Assembly (NCBI GenBank): GCA_018895675.1
Contig: JAHIOG010000066.1
Coordinates: 1-6,493 of the forward strand
DNA: 6,493 nucleotides
Reading direction: 5' to 3'
Source: a bacterium
Lineage (GTDB): Bacteria; Fidelibacterota; UBA2242
Below are positions 1 through 6,458 of this stretch, one piece after another (position 1 is the stretch's first letter; every line of letters starts with the position of its first letter). The notes below the pieces were generated by a model. That model saw nothing but the letters and a program-made list of their open reading frames with translations. It searched no databases and was not told where the DNA came from. The position numbers and the translations under genes were made by a program.

Positions 1-1559
1 GTTAGAGCAAATATGACTGAGGCAATTAAGGCAAAGGTTTTAGTATATGCTAAAGGTTTGAATAGTTTACCTTCAGCGGCTTCCATAGTGAAAACAGGTA
101 AGAAACTCACTACGGTTGTTGATACGGCCGTGAGAACTGCGCTGCCGACTTCCGACGCAGCACGGAATAAGACATTGAGTTTGTTATCCTTCTCATCTGC
201 TTCATTGAGATGACGCAGCATATTTTCTGAAACAACGATACCCATATCCACAATTGTTCCAATGGCGATTGCGATTCCGGACAGGGCAACAATATTGGCA
301 TCTATGCCAAACAACTTCATTCCGATGAAAACCATCAAGACAGTTAAAGGTAACAAACCAGTTATGAGTAGAGATGTTTTTAAGTGCATCACCATTATAA
401 TGATTACAATCATGGTAACCAATATCTGATCCCGTAGAGCACTATTTAATGTACCTAAAGTCTCGTAAATCAGTCCTGTCCGGTCGTAAAAAGGAACAAT
501 TGTTACCTGTGATATACGTCCATCAGGTAGTACCCTGGATGGAAGTCCAGGGCTAATTTCTGCAATTTTCTTCTTTATATTCTTGATAGTTGCCAGTGGA
601 TTCTCCCCGAACCGGACAACTACGATCCCACCAACTACTTCAGCGCCCTCCTTATCCAGCACGCCACGCCGCAGTGCAGGTCCCAGTGTAACATTGGCTA
701 CGTCCTTGATATAAATAGGAACATTCTTTGTAGTCTTAACTACCGTAAACTCAATATCGTGGAGGTTCTTAATGAAACCAATTCCCCGCACAATGTATTC
801 AACGCGATTGACTTCAATCGTTCGTGCGCCAACATCTACATTTGAGTTTCGAACTGCATTGAAAATATCAGATAGCTTGACACCGTGTTCCCGCATAGCA
901 GCCGGTTCTACGTCGATCTGATATTCTTTGATATATCCGCCAATAGAGGCTACTTCTGCCACACCATCGGCAGATTGAAGAGCGTAGCGAACATACCAAT
1001 CCTGGGTTGACCTTAATTCCTGTAAATCCCAGCCACCGGTGGGATTTCCTTTTTCGTCTCGACCTTCCAGTGTATACCAGAATACCTGTCCTATAGCAGT
1101 GGCATCCGGTCCTAATGCTGGTTGAACTCCAGGAGGTAAAATTCCTGATGGCAGTGAATTCAGTTTTTCCAGAATTCTACTGCGTGTCCAGTAAAAATCA
1201 GCCTTCTCTTTAAAAATAATGTAGATGGTCGAGAAGCCGAACATAGAGTAGGATCGAATAGTTTTTACTTCCGGAATCCCGAGCAGGGCGACAGTCAATG
1301 GATAACTAATCTGGTCCTCAACATCTTGAGGAGAACGTCCCATCCATTTCGTGAACACGATCTGTTGGTTTTCACCGATGTCGGGAATAGCGTCCACCGG
1401 AACCGGATCGCGCGGGATTCCGGGAATATTCCAGTCAAAGGGTGCGACCATAATACCCCATATTACAATAGCCACCAGGACCAGAGAAATGATCAATTTG
1501 TTCTCAAGACAATATTTGATTATTTTATCTAAAAAAGATAATCGTGGTTCGTTATTCAT
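1..1559 (-). CDS. cusA: CusA/CzcA-family heavy-metal RND efflux pump, N-terminal half (cut by left window edge)
   Basis: Inner-membrane proton-driven pump of the heavy-metal RND (HME) family, the motor of a tripartite CusCBA-type complex. The frame is open from an ATG at 1559 to the left edge, about 519 codons, roughly half of a normal pump of about 1,040 or more residues. TM1 lies near residues 21-41. A periplasmic porter region follows, with VDAIPDIGENQQ (55-66), SYSMFGFSTIYIIF, LGPDATAIGQVFWYTLEGRD, VAEVASIGGYIKEYQ and PFYDRTGL. Then come TM segments with GIAIAIGTIVDMGIVVSEN, where Asp438 and Glu445 match the TM4 proton-relay Asp and Glu of CusA/CzcA pumps. I checked the frame at several codons and saw no frameshift. 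The pattern with a single TM4 Asp is closer to CusA (Cu/Ag) than to CzcA, but the methionine metal-pathway residues that would settle substrate lie beyond the window. The start overlaps the cusB stop by 8 bp, indicating coupled translation. Confidence 0.95.
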   Translation of the reverse strand, partial: MNNEPRLSFLDKIIKYCLENKLIISLVLVAIVIWGIMVAPFDWNIPGIPRDPVPVDAIPDIGENQQIVFTKWMGRSPQDVEDQISYPLTVALLGIPEVKTIRSYSMFGFSTIYIIFKEKADFYWTRSRILEKLNSLPSGILPPGVQPALGPDATAIGQVFWYTLEGRDEKGNPTGGWDLQELRSTQDWYVRYALQSADGVAEVASIGGYIKEYQIDVEPAAMREHGVKLSDIFNAVRNSNVDVGARTIEVNRVEYIVRGIGFIKNLHDIEFTVVKTTKNVPIYIKDVANVTLGPALRRGVLDKEGAEVVGGIVVVRFGENPLATIKNIKKKIAEISPGLPSRVLPDGRISQVTIVPFYDRTGLIYETLGTLNSALRDQILVTMIVIIIMVMHLKTSLLITGLLPLTVLMVFIGMKLFGIDANIVALSGIAIAIGTIVDMGIVVSENMLRHLNEADEKDNKLNVLFRAASEVGSAVLTAVSTTVVSFLPVFTMEAAEGKLFKPLAYTKTFALIASVIFAL

Positions 1560-3627
1560 GACTTTCATGCTCCATATTGTACACAGTCATACTAACTGGT
1601 TTCATCTCAGATTTTATTTCTCCGCAACGCAGCATCTTCGAGCCGAAAAAAGGGTTTTTTACTTCCTTTTCTTTTTGCAACCAGGTAGCACCCTGGTTAT
1701 CAAATGCCATGGGACAAAATACTTCGTACAGCGTGTCAGTGCCCGCATGACCAAACCATTTCTCCATCTCAAGCACGGAATTGCTGACTTGTTCAAAAGC
1801 TGGTCGCATATCTTTGACCGATGACCAGTGCTTGACATGCTTTGTGGATTTCTGTATAGTCTTGCTGATTGTTTTCCATTTCTTCTGTGAGTTTTTATCA
1901 AATTCAAGGGATGAGAGGTCAACATCCCTGAAAGATTGACGTAAACGTGTTATATACTCCTGAGCTCCAGTAAAATCGTCGTTAGCTAGTGCACTTTGCG
2001 CTGAAAAATAGATTGAGTAAATAGGCTCGAGAATTTCCAGGATCTCTCTGTTACGGATTCCGGGACTTGGGGATTTTGATTCTGCTTTATTGTAATTAGA
2101 GGATACTGTGTCGGTAGGGTGTTCAGGTCCGGTCGAAGATGGTCTGCCTTTCGGGTTCATCATGCTCGGTTTAGAACTCAGTTGCATGGCGCTGTCGATT
2201 TTAAAATTACCATTTGTGACAACTTCTTCGCCTTCTCTTAGACCGGCTTTAACTATGTAATAATCTCCTGCGCGTACTCCCAATTGCACTTCCCGACCCT
2301 CAAAGGTGGGTTCCTCAGCTTCGGGAACCTTAACATAAACGACGGCGCGTTTTCCAGTTAGCAATACTGCACTGGCAGGAATAAGAAGGGGTAGTTCGTT
2401 GTGGGCTGGCATTTTTACTATTCCTAACTTTTCCGCTGGGACTAAAGGCATTTCACAGATATCGCAAGTACCGGGATGATCCTTAACTATCTCAGGATGC
2501 ATGGGACTTACCCATTTACCAGCTAATTCGGGATTAACCGTATTTCCATGCGAATCTACCATAGCATGAATTACAGCCCGGACAAACATCCCGGGTTTTA
2601 GCTTGCCCTGCGGATTAGCAATGTTCAGTCTCACTTTAACTGTGCGAGTATCGGTATCCAGAGAGGGGTCAATAAAGGCAACCTGTCCGGTAAAAACTTC
2701 GCCAGGTAACGCTTCGACGGTAAATTCAACTTTCTGTCCATAGTTCAACCAGTATAAATCGGATTCATATACATCCAGGATCACCCATACCCGGCTCAAA
2801 TCGGCAATGGTGTAAATGTTTGTCCCAGTAGATACATACATCCCTTCAACTGCATGTTTATGTATTACTACGCCTGACATTGGACTATAAATTGTAATCC
2901 GTTCGGAAGGGGTTCCGCGCTTCTCAATGGATTGAATTTGTTCAGGATTTAAACCCAGAAGGCGTAGTTTTTCACGGGCTGCCTCCAAATTTGCCTGTAG
3001 TGTTTGGTCACCTATTCCCCTATGTTCTTTTTTTACAGATACAAGACTATAAGTCTGTATGAGCTCTTCCTGGGCGGAATAAAGCTCCGGGCTATAAATT
3101 TCAACTAAATGTTCACCTTTCTTAACAGAGATGCCTGTATAATCAACAAATAGACGCTCTAAGCGGCCTGGAACCCAGGCGGTAATAGTACCCAACTTTG
3201 TCTCATCATATTCAACTTTGCCGGAAACCCTGATCTCAGCGTGCGCTACATCCCGAGTAACAATAGTTGTCTTGATTTCAGCCAGAGCCATGGCTGCATT
3301 CGACATTTTCAACTCTCGTGGGCCACCGGTTGCAGTGGAAGTCTCTAATGGAATAAGATCCATGAAACAAATCGGGCACTGCCCTGGCTCGGGCAATTTG
3401 ATCTGCGGATGCATAGAACATGTCCACCATTCTACCTGAGTTTCCTCTATGTGAATATGCTCAGTGGTTTTTTCTGTATATTTCGTTTCTTTGAATGAAA
3501 CGCCCCGTATTAAAATACCGAGAATAGATGCTGCTATTATTAGAACCCATGCCAGTTTGGGCAGCGTTTTTAAATTGTTAACAAAGGTTTTGATTTTATC
3601 TGTAAAATAAATTGTTATTTTGTTCAT
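1552..3627 (-). CDS. cusB: CusB-like periplasmic adaptor with two heavy-metal-binding domains and a C-terminal DUF3347-type domain
   Basis: Membrane-fusion (adaptor) subunit linking the RND pump to the outer-membrane channel. It has 691 residues, much longer than E. coli CusB (about 400), because of extra domains. In order: an N-terminal membrane anchor (about 26-41); an HMBD metal-binding module (68-93) with WTCSMHP and CPICFMD, so Cys70, Met72, His73, Cys84, Cys87 and Met89 are candidate ligands; barrel-sandwich/alpha-hairpin adaptor core (about 105-350, e.g. VPGRLERLFVDYTG and SPMSGVVIHKHAVEGMYV); a second HMBD-like module (372-397, WVSPMHP...CDICEM) that has lost the first Cys; a membrane-proximal domain ending near NGNFKIDSAMQL (472-483); a low-complexity linker (490-525); and a DUF3347-type domain (about 525-670) with FCPMAFDNQGATWLQ and NPFFGSKMLRCGE. 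The tail MEHESHE is Met/His/Glu rich. The start is fixed by a good ribosome site and a 4 bp ATGA overlap with cusC. Cu(I)/Ag(I) is the likely substrate by inference. Confidence 0.95.
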   Translation of the reverse strand: MNKITIYFTDKIKTFVNNLKTLPKLAWVLIIAASILGILIRGVSFKETKYTEKTTEHIHIEETQVEWWTCSMHPQIKLPEPGQCPICFMDLIPLETSTATGGPRELKMSNAAMALAEIKTTIVTRDVAHAEIRVSGKVEYDETKLGTITAWVPGRLERLFVDYTGISVKKGEHLVEIYSPELYSAQEELIQTYSLVSVKKEHRGIGDQTLQANLEAAREKLRLLGLNPEQIQSIEKRGTPSERITIYSPMSGVVIHKHAVEGMYVSTGTNIYTIADLSRVWVILDVYESDLYWLNYGQKVEFTVEALPGEVFTGQVAFIDPSLDTDTRTVKVRLNIANPQGKLKPGMFVRAVIHAMVDSHGNTVNPELAGKWVSPMHPEIVKDHPGTCDICEMPLVPAEKLGIVKMPAHNELPLLIPASAVLLTGKRAVVYVKVPEAEEPTFEGREVQLGVRAGDYYIVKAGLREGEEVVTNGNFKIDSAMQLSSKPSMMNPKGRPSSTGPEHPTDTVSSNYNKAESKSPSPGIRNREILEILEPIYSIYFSAQSALANDDFTGAQEYITRLRQSFRDVDLSSLEFDKNSQKKWKTISKTIQKSTKHVKHWSSVKDMRPAFEQVSNSVLEMEKWFGHAGTDTLYEVFCPMAFDNQGATWLQKEKEVKNPFFGSKMLRCGEIKSEMKPVSMTVYNMEHESHE
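1570..1573 (-). promoter_or_regulatory. Probable ribosome binding site of cusA inside the end of cusB
   Basis: A GGAG on the minus strand lies 10 nt ahead of the chosen cusA ATG, within the codons for the Met-Glu-His tail of cusB. Spacing is slightly long but within the functional range. It supports the ATG at 1559 as the cusA start, overlapping the cusB stop (1552-1554) by 8 bp. Confidence 0.5.
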
Positions 3628-4982
3628 ATCTTTCTCCCAATTAATTTTTCGAGTTTAGCAAGCGCTTTCTGATACCGGACTATCGAACGCTCATGTTCTA
3701 AAAAGAGTTGTAAGTACATACGCTGTGCATCAATCATACTAAGAAAATCTGATTTCCCTGATATGTATTCTTTCTCAGAGACTCTGAGAGACTCAATACT
3801 TTTCGGGATCAGTTGTTCACGATATAGAGTCACTTTTCGCCTGGCATCATCCATCTCAAATAGAATGTTGCTAAGTTCTGCCTTAAAAATGTTTTCTATA
3901 TCATTTATCTGTTCTTCAGCGTTCCGTTTAAGATTTCTCGCCACATTAACTTCAGCTTTCTGTTTCCCCCACCAGAGTGGAACACTTAAAGATAACATAA
4001 ACACAAGAGGGTCCTTTCCGCTATCTATGACGGGGCCACCAGAACTCGTGTATTTTTCCCCTGTTGCTATATAATCGACACCGAATCCTAAATCGGGATA
4101 GTAATTCAACTTCGCTCGATGAATAGACAGATCTCCGATATCTCTCTGCAGCTTCATCCGGTTTAAATGTGGATTATATTCCAGAATCAGTGTTTCCACC
4201 TCAGATTGTGTAAGTATTAGAGAATCACATTTCAATGTTTTAGGAACATGAATGGACTGCAAATTATCTATATTTAATAACGTTCGAAAAGTTTCTAAAA
4301 GTGGATACTGCCTGTCTTGCAGGGTTTGAAGATCATCCTGCATCTTGATGAGTTCAATTTGGGTTTTGATCAGATCTCCATATCCAACCACAGCGGTTTT
4401 GTATTTGTTCTGTACAACAGCATCCCAATGTTGAACCAGATCTATGTTTTGCTTGGTAATGTCAATAGTACGTACTAAGTAATAATAGTCATAATAAATG
4501 TCCTTTAATCTATAGGAAAGATTATTGACAGCACTCTTTAGATTTTGGAATTCAGATTCTGCACGTAATGCTTGAATATCTCCTTGGAGTTTAAGTTTCC
4601 CGAACCAGGGGATCATCTGAGTAAGTCCAATTTTATATTCCTGGGGTCCTACAGCGGTCTCAATATTTTCCAAAAAATAACCGAATGTAATCCTTGGATA
4701 AGGAAGAGCTTTTACAATTGTTATTTTATTAATGGAGGCTTGCCAGCGATTATATTTAGCTTTGATGCCAGGATTATTCAGAAGTGCAAAATGCTCATAA
4801 TCGGCTAAAGAAGGCTCTTGAGGAAGCTGAATAATTTCTGGATCGTTAAACCTTATAATATGCGTTTTGTTTGTTTCATTTAATATCAAGGATTGTGCAT
4901 TAGCAATCCCTTGAACTATGATTAGCAATCCGAATGAGAATTTAACAGTTGATCGTATATTGTTAATTATTCTTGTAAACAT
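3624..4982 (-). CDS. cusC: TolC/CusC-like outer-membrane efflux channel
   Basis: Outer-membrane exit duct of the tripartite metal efflux complex, an outer membrane efflux protein (OEP/TolC family) of 452 residues, normal for the family. An N-terminal hydrophobic signal peptide (about 14-29) ends in ANA-Q, a plausible signal peptidase I site after residue 29. There is no lipobox Cys, so unlike E. coli CusC it is probably not a lipoprotein. The two internally repeated OEP halves are visible: NNPGIKAKYNRWQ (69-81), IPWFGKL (124-130) and YGDLIKTQIEL (201-211) in the first half are echoed by YNPHLNRMKLQ (269-279), VPLWWGKQKAEV (334-345) and GKSDFLSMIDAQRMYL (409-424) in the second. Long charged helical stretches (135-235 and 345-450) fit the periplasmic coiled-coil barrel. 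The ATG at 4982 is preceded by a strong Shine-Dalgarno sequence. It is the first gene of the coupled cusCBA set and overlaps cusB by 4 bp. Substrate is inferred from its partners. Confidence 0.93.
   Translation of the reverse strand: MFTRIINNIRSTVKFSFGLLIIVQGIANAQSLILNETNKTHIIRFNDPEIIQLPQEPSLADYEHFALLNNPGIKAKYNRWQASINKITIVKALPYPRITFGYFLENIETAVGPQEYKIGLTQMIPWFGKLKLQGDIQALRAESEFQNLKSAVNNLSYRLKDIYYDYYYLVRTIDITKQNIDLVQHWDAVVQNKYKTAVVGYGDLIKTQIELIKMQDDLQTLQDRQYPLLETFRTLLNIDNLQSIHVPKTLKCDSLILTQSEVETLILEYNPHLNRMKLQRDIGDLSIHRAKLNYYPDLGFGVDYIATGEKYTSSGGPVIDSGKDPLVFMLSLSVPLWWGKQKAEVNVARNLKRNAEEQINDIENIFKAELSNILFEMDDARRKVTLYREQLIPKSIESLRVSEKEYISGKSDFLSMIDAQRMYLQLFLEHERSIVRYQKALAKLEKLIGRKI
3634..3638 (-). 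promoter_or_regulatory. Ribosome binding site of cusB inside the end of cusC
   Basis: The minus strand reads GGGAG, then AAAGAT, then the cusB ATG: a Shine-Dalgarno core 6 nt from the start and lying within the last codons of cusC. With the ATGA stop-start overlap (3624-3627) it supports reinitiation coupling between channel and adaptor. Confidence 0.7.
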
Positions 4983-5039
4983 ATTACTCCTTTTTGCTTC
5001 GGATTAGTTTTTAAGTTTTCATAAACCATATTTTTTAAA
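4983..5039 (-). other. 57 bp spacer between the CDF gene and cusC, no terminator seen
   Basis: Very A-rich on the coding strand, ending in the strong cusC ribosome site. I see no stem-loop followed by a T-run and no recognisable promoter boxes, which favours read-through from the CDF gene into cusCBA. A weak internal promoter in such AT-rich DNA cannot be excluded. Confidence 0.45.
4986..4995 (-). promoter_or_regulatory. Strong ribosome binding site of cusC
   Basis: On the minus strand the bases read AAAAAGGAGT followed by AAT and the ATG, a near-perfect match to the 16S rRNA anti-Shine-Dalgarno. The GGAG core lies 4 nt from the start codon, a little close but usable. It fixes the cusC start at 4982 and shows that this host uses Shine-Dalgarno initiation, at least for this operon. 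Confidence 0.8.
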
Positions 5040-6008
5040 TTATGACTCAAGTTGAAGACTTGTATGTACAATATCAAACTTGTGATCCAGCATCTTATTG
5101 ATATCTTCAATTAGGATTTTTCGTTCGGAAATCCTCCCATCTTCCACTCGAATATGTGCCATAAGAGAATACATATTGGATGTAATGGTCCATACATGCA
5201 GATCGGCTATTTCCATAACTCCCTCAAATTTCAGAATTTCTTCCTTGACTTTCTCGACGTTTACTTTCCTTGGAACCGCCTCCAACAAAATGTGTAGAGA
5301 TTCACGGGCCAAATTCCACGCCCATATCAAGATAACCACCCCAATCAAGACGCTCAAAATCGGATCAATTAATGTCCAGCCGGTATATAGAATAATCACC
5401 GCTCCCAGAATGATTCCCACAGACGATGCCGTATCGCCAATCATGTGAATGAATGCAGAACGCACATTTAAATCTTCCTTCCTTACTCCTACAAGGATAA
5501 TTGCCGATACTATATTCACAATTAACCCAGCCGTTGAGACTATAAGCATCTCCGTCACTTTAATCGGCAGTGGGTGAATAATGCGCTGATAGCTTTCATA
5601 AAAGATCCAGCAGGTTATGAAAAGTAATGATATGCTATTGAAAAGTGCTGCAATAATCTCAATTCGATAATAACCAAAGGTTTTTTGTATATCCGCTGGT
5701 TTGCTTGCTAATACAATGGCTACAAAACTTATCGAAAGAGCAAAAGCATGAGTAAACATGTGACCTGCATCTGAAATCAACGCTAAACTTCCGGAAATAA
5801 CTCCACCGATGACCTCGACAATCATAGTAATTCCAGTGATATAGATAACAAACTTCAACCGCCCTTTTTCCTTCTCACGGTGAGAATATTTGCGATAATG
5901 ACCATTGGAATTACCGTGCAGGTGATCATCTTTTATTTTTGGTTTATGCTCATGTACCACTTTAGAAGGCTCCAATCGGTTATTAATCTCAGACGAACTC
6001 AATCTCAT
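5040..6008 (-). CDS. Cation diffusion facilitator (CDF) metal exporter, CzcD/ZitB-like, with atypical TM2 site
   Basis: Inner-membrane proton/divalent-metal antiporter of the CDF family, 322 residues, normal length. A His-rich cytoplasmic N-terminus (His19, 21, 29, 31, 37, 43) precedes six TM segments at about 53-72, 75-101, 117-139, 153-175, 183-208 and 212-232. A cytoplasmic dimerisation domain (about 245-322) follows, with ADLHVWTI (268-275) and IVHTSLQLES at the end. TM5 carries the expected His188-x3-Asp192 (HMIGD). TM2 carries His83-x3-His87 (GHMFTH), where CzcD/ZnT-type proteins usually have His-x3-Asp, so metal choice is uncertain. Zn/Cd/Co export is the family norm, and His-rich tails are typical of the Zn group. 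The ATG at 6008 was chosen because it precedes the His-rich tail; no clear Shine-Dalgarno is present. cusC follows after 57 bp with no visible terminator, so co-transcription is plausible. Confidence 0.92.
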   Translation of the reverse strand: MRLSSSEINNRLEPSKVVHEHKPKIKDDHLHGNSNGHYRKYSHREKEKGRLKFVIYITGITMIVEVIGGVISGSLALISDAGHMFTHAFALSISFVAIVLASKPADIQKTFGYYRIEIIAALFNSISLLFITCWIFYESYQRIIHPLPIKVTEMLIVSTAGLIVNIVSAIILVGVRKEDLNVRSAFIHMIGDTASSVGIILGAVIILYTGWTLIDPILSVLIGVVILIWAWNLARESLHILLEAVPRKVNVEKVKEEILKFEGVMEIADLHVWTITSNMYSLMAHIRVEDGRISERKILIEDINKMLDHKFDIVHTSLQLES

Positions 6009-6080
6009 ATTTACTATGTATGTGGAATATAGAATAAAAATTAATGATAAGGGATAAGGGCTGAATAAATTTTCTCGTCC
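6009..6080 (-). promoter_or_regulatory. AT-rich spacer between the nadA fragment and the CDF gene; possible promoter region
   Basis: This 72 bp spacer is the only place upstream of the metal genes where a promoter for them could lie in the window. It is AT-rich and contains TATTCT and TATATT, which could serve as a -10 box, but I see no properly spaced -35 match, no Bacteroidota-type TAnnTTTG box and no clear operator palindrome. No hairpin-plus-T-run terminator for the nadA fragment is seen either. A promoter is inferred from position only. Confidence 0.25.
6047..6060. repeat. Two tandem copies of a 7 bp unit (ATAAGGG)
   Basis: The plus strand reads ATAAGGG twice in a row directly; the minus strand reads CCCTTAT twice. 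It lies 39-52 bp upstream of the CDF start, in the spacer that may hold its promoter. The repeat is certain as sequence. A regulatory role, such as a regulator half-site pair, is only possible, and two short copies can occur by chance. Confidence 0.4.
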
Positions 6081-6458
6081 TCAAATTACCTCTATCATTC
6101 TATCGACAGCCCTCATAGCTCTAACTCGAATATCTCTGTGAACTTTTACCTCGTACTTCATATCTTCAAGTGACCATAAAATTTTCTCTAATGTAATCAG
6201 TTTCATATTCGGACAAATGGCTTTTTCCGAAGCGGGATAGAATTTCTTTCCGAGGTTCTCCTTACGCAATCTATAAAGCAAACCTATTTCAGTACCAATA
6301 ATTATCTCATTAGCATCTGATAATCTTGAATACTTACACATCCCTGACGTAGACAGAACTTCGTTCGCGAGCTGAATTACGGGAGGTGTACATTCAGGAT
6401 GAACGATAACCTTTGCTTCAGGGTGAGCGTTTTTCTGCTTTAATATATCCTCGGGCAA
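6081..6458 (-). CDS. nadA: Quinolinate synthase NadA, C-terminal fragment only (broken or truncated)
   Basis: NadA condenses iminoaspartate with dihydroxyacetone phosphate to quinolinate in NAD synthesis, using a [4Fe-4S] cluster held by three Cys. The 125 codons here match only the last third or so of the enzyme: HPEC (20-23, cluster Cys), VLSTSGM (34-40), IIIGTEIGLLYRL (52-64), ICPNMK (81-86, cluster Cys) and a final helix ending RAVDRMIEV. The first cluster Cys and the N-terminal part, about 170 or more residues, are missing. The frame opens after an in-frame TAA at 6477-6479. Residues coded between that stop and the TTG at 6458 (LSHIKI) still resemble the family (usual CPTHxxILPE), so the stop interrupts homology and the TTG is not a natural start. 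HPECTPPV and LANEV also differ from the usual HPECxPEV and ADEV. It may be a pseudogene, a frameshifted gene or an edge sequencing error. Confidence 0.8.
   Translation of the reverse strand: MPEDILKQKNAHPEAKVIVHPECTPPVIQLANEVLSTSGMCKYSRLSDANEIIIGTEIGLLYRLRKENLGKKFYPASEKAICPNMKLITLEKILWSLEDMKYEVKVHRDIRVRAMRAVDRMIEVI

Noticed and set aside
13..213. Short plus-strand frame at the left edge
   Set aside because: It is antisense to the conserved TM region of the CusA-like pump, which reads through here with family motifs; no support for a separate gene.
110..301. Minus-strand frame overlapping cusA in another phase
   Set aside because: The correct phase codes for the TM4 motif with Asp438 and Glu445; this frame has no family features.
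1..1559. Possibility that the pump gene is a pseudogene because it has no complete frame in the window
   Set aside because: The frame is continuous from the ATG to the window edge, with the same codon phase at every point checked and all expected N-terminal motifs; it simply runs off the edge.
1351..1824. 157-codon open frame on the plus strand across the cusA/cusB junction
   Set aside because: It lies wholly opposite two well-supported genes, its translation shows no recognisable domain and low-complexity hydrophobic runs, and it has no convincing ribosome site. It is a shadow frame.
3763..4074. Plus-strand frame opposite cusC
   Set aside because: Antisense shadow of the second half of the outer-membrane channel gene, which carries clear OEP motifs.
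5098..5448. Plus-strand frame opposite the CDF gene
   Set aside because: Antisense to the conserved cytoplasmic domain and TM5-6 of the CDF protein; no own ribosome site or domain.
6020..6080. Rho-independent terminator after the nadA fragment
   Set aside because: No inverted repeat of useful length followed by a T-run on the minus strand could be found.
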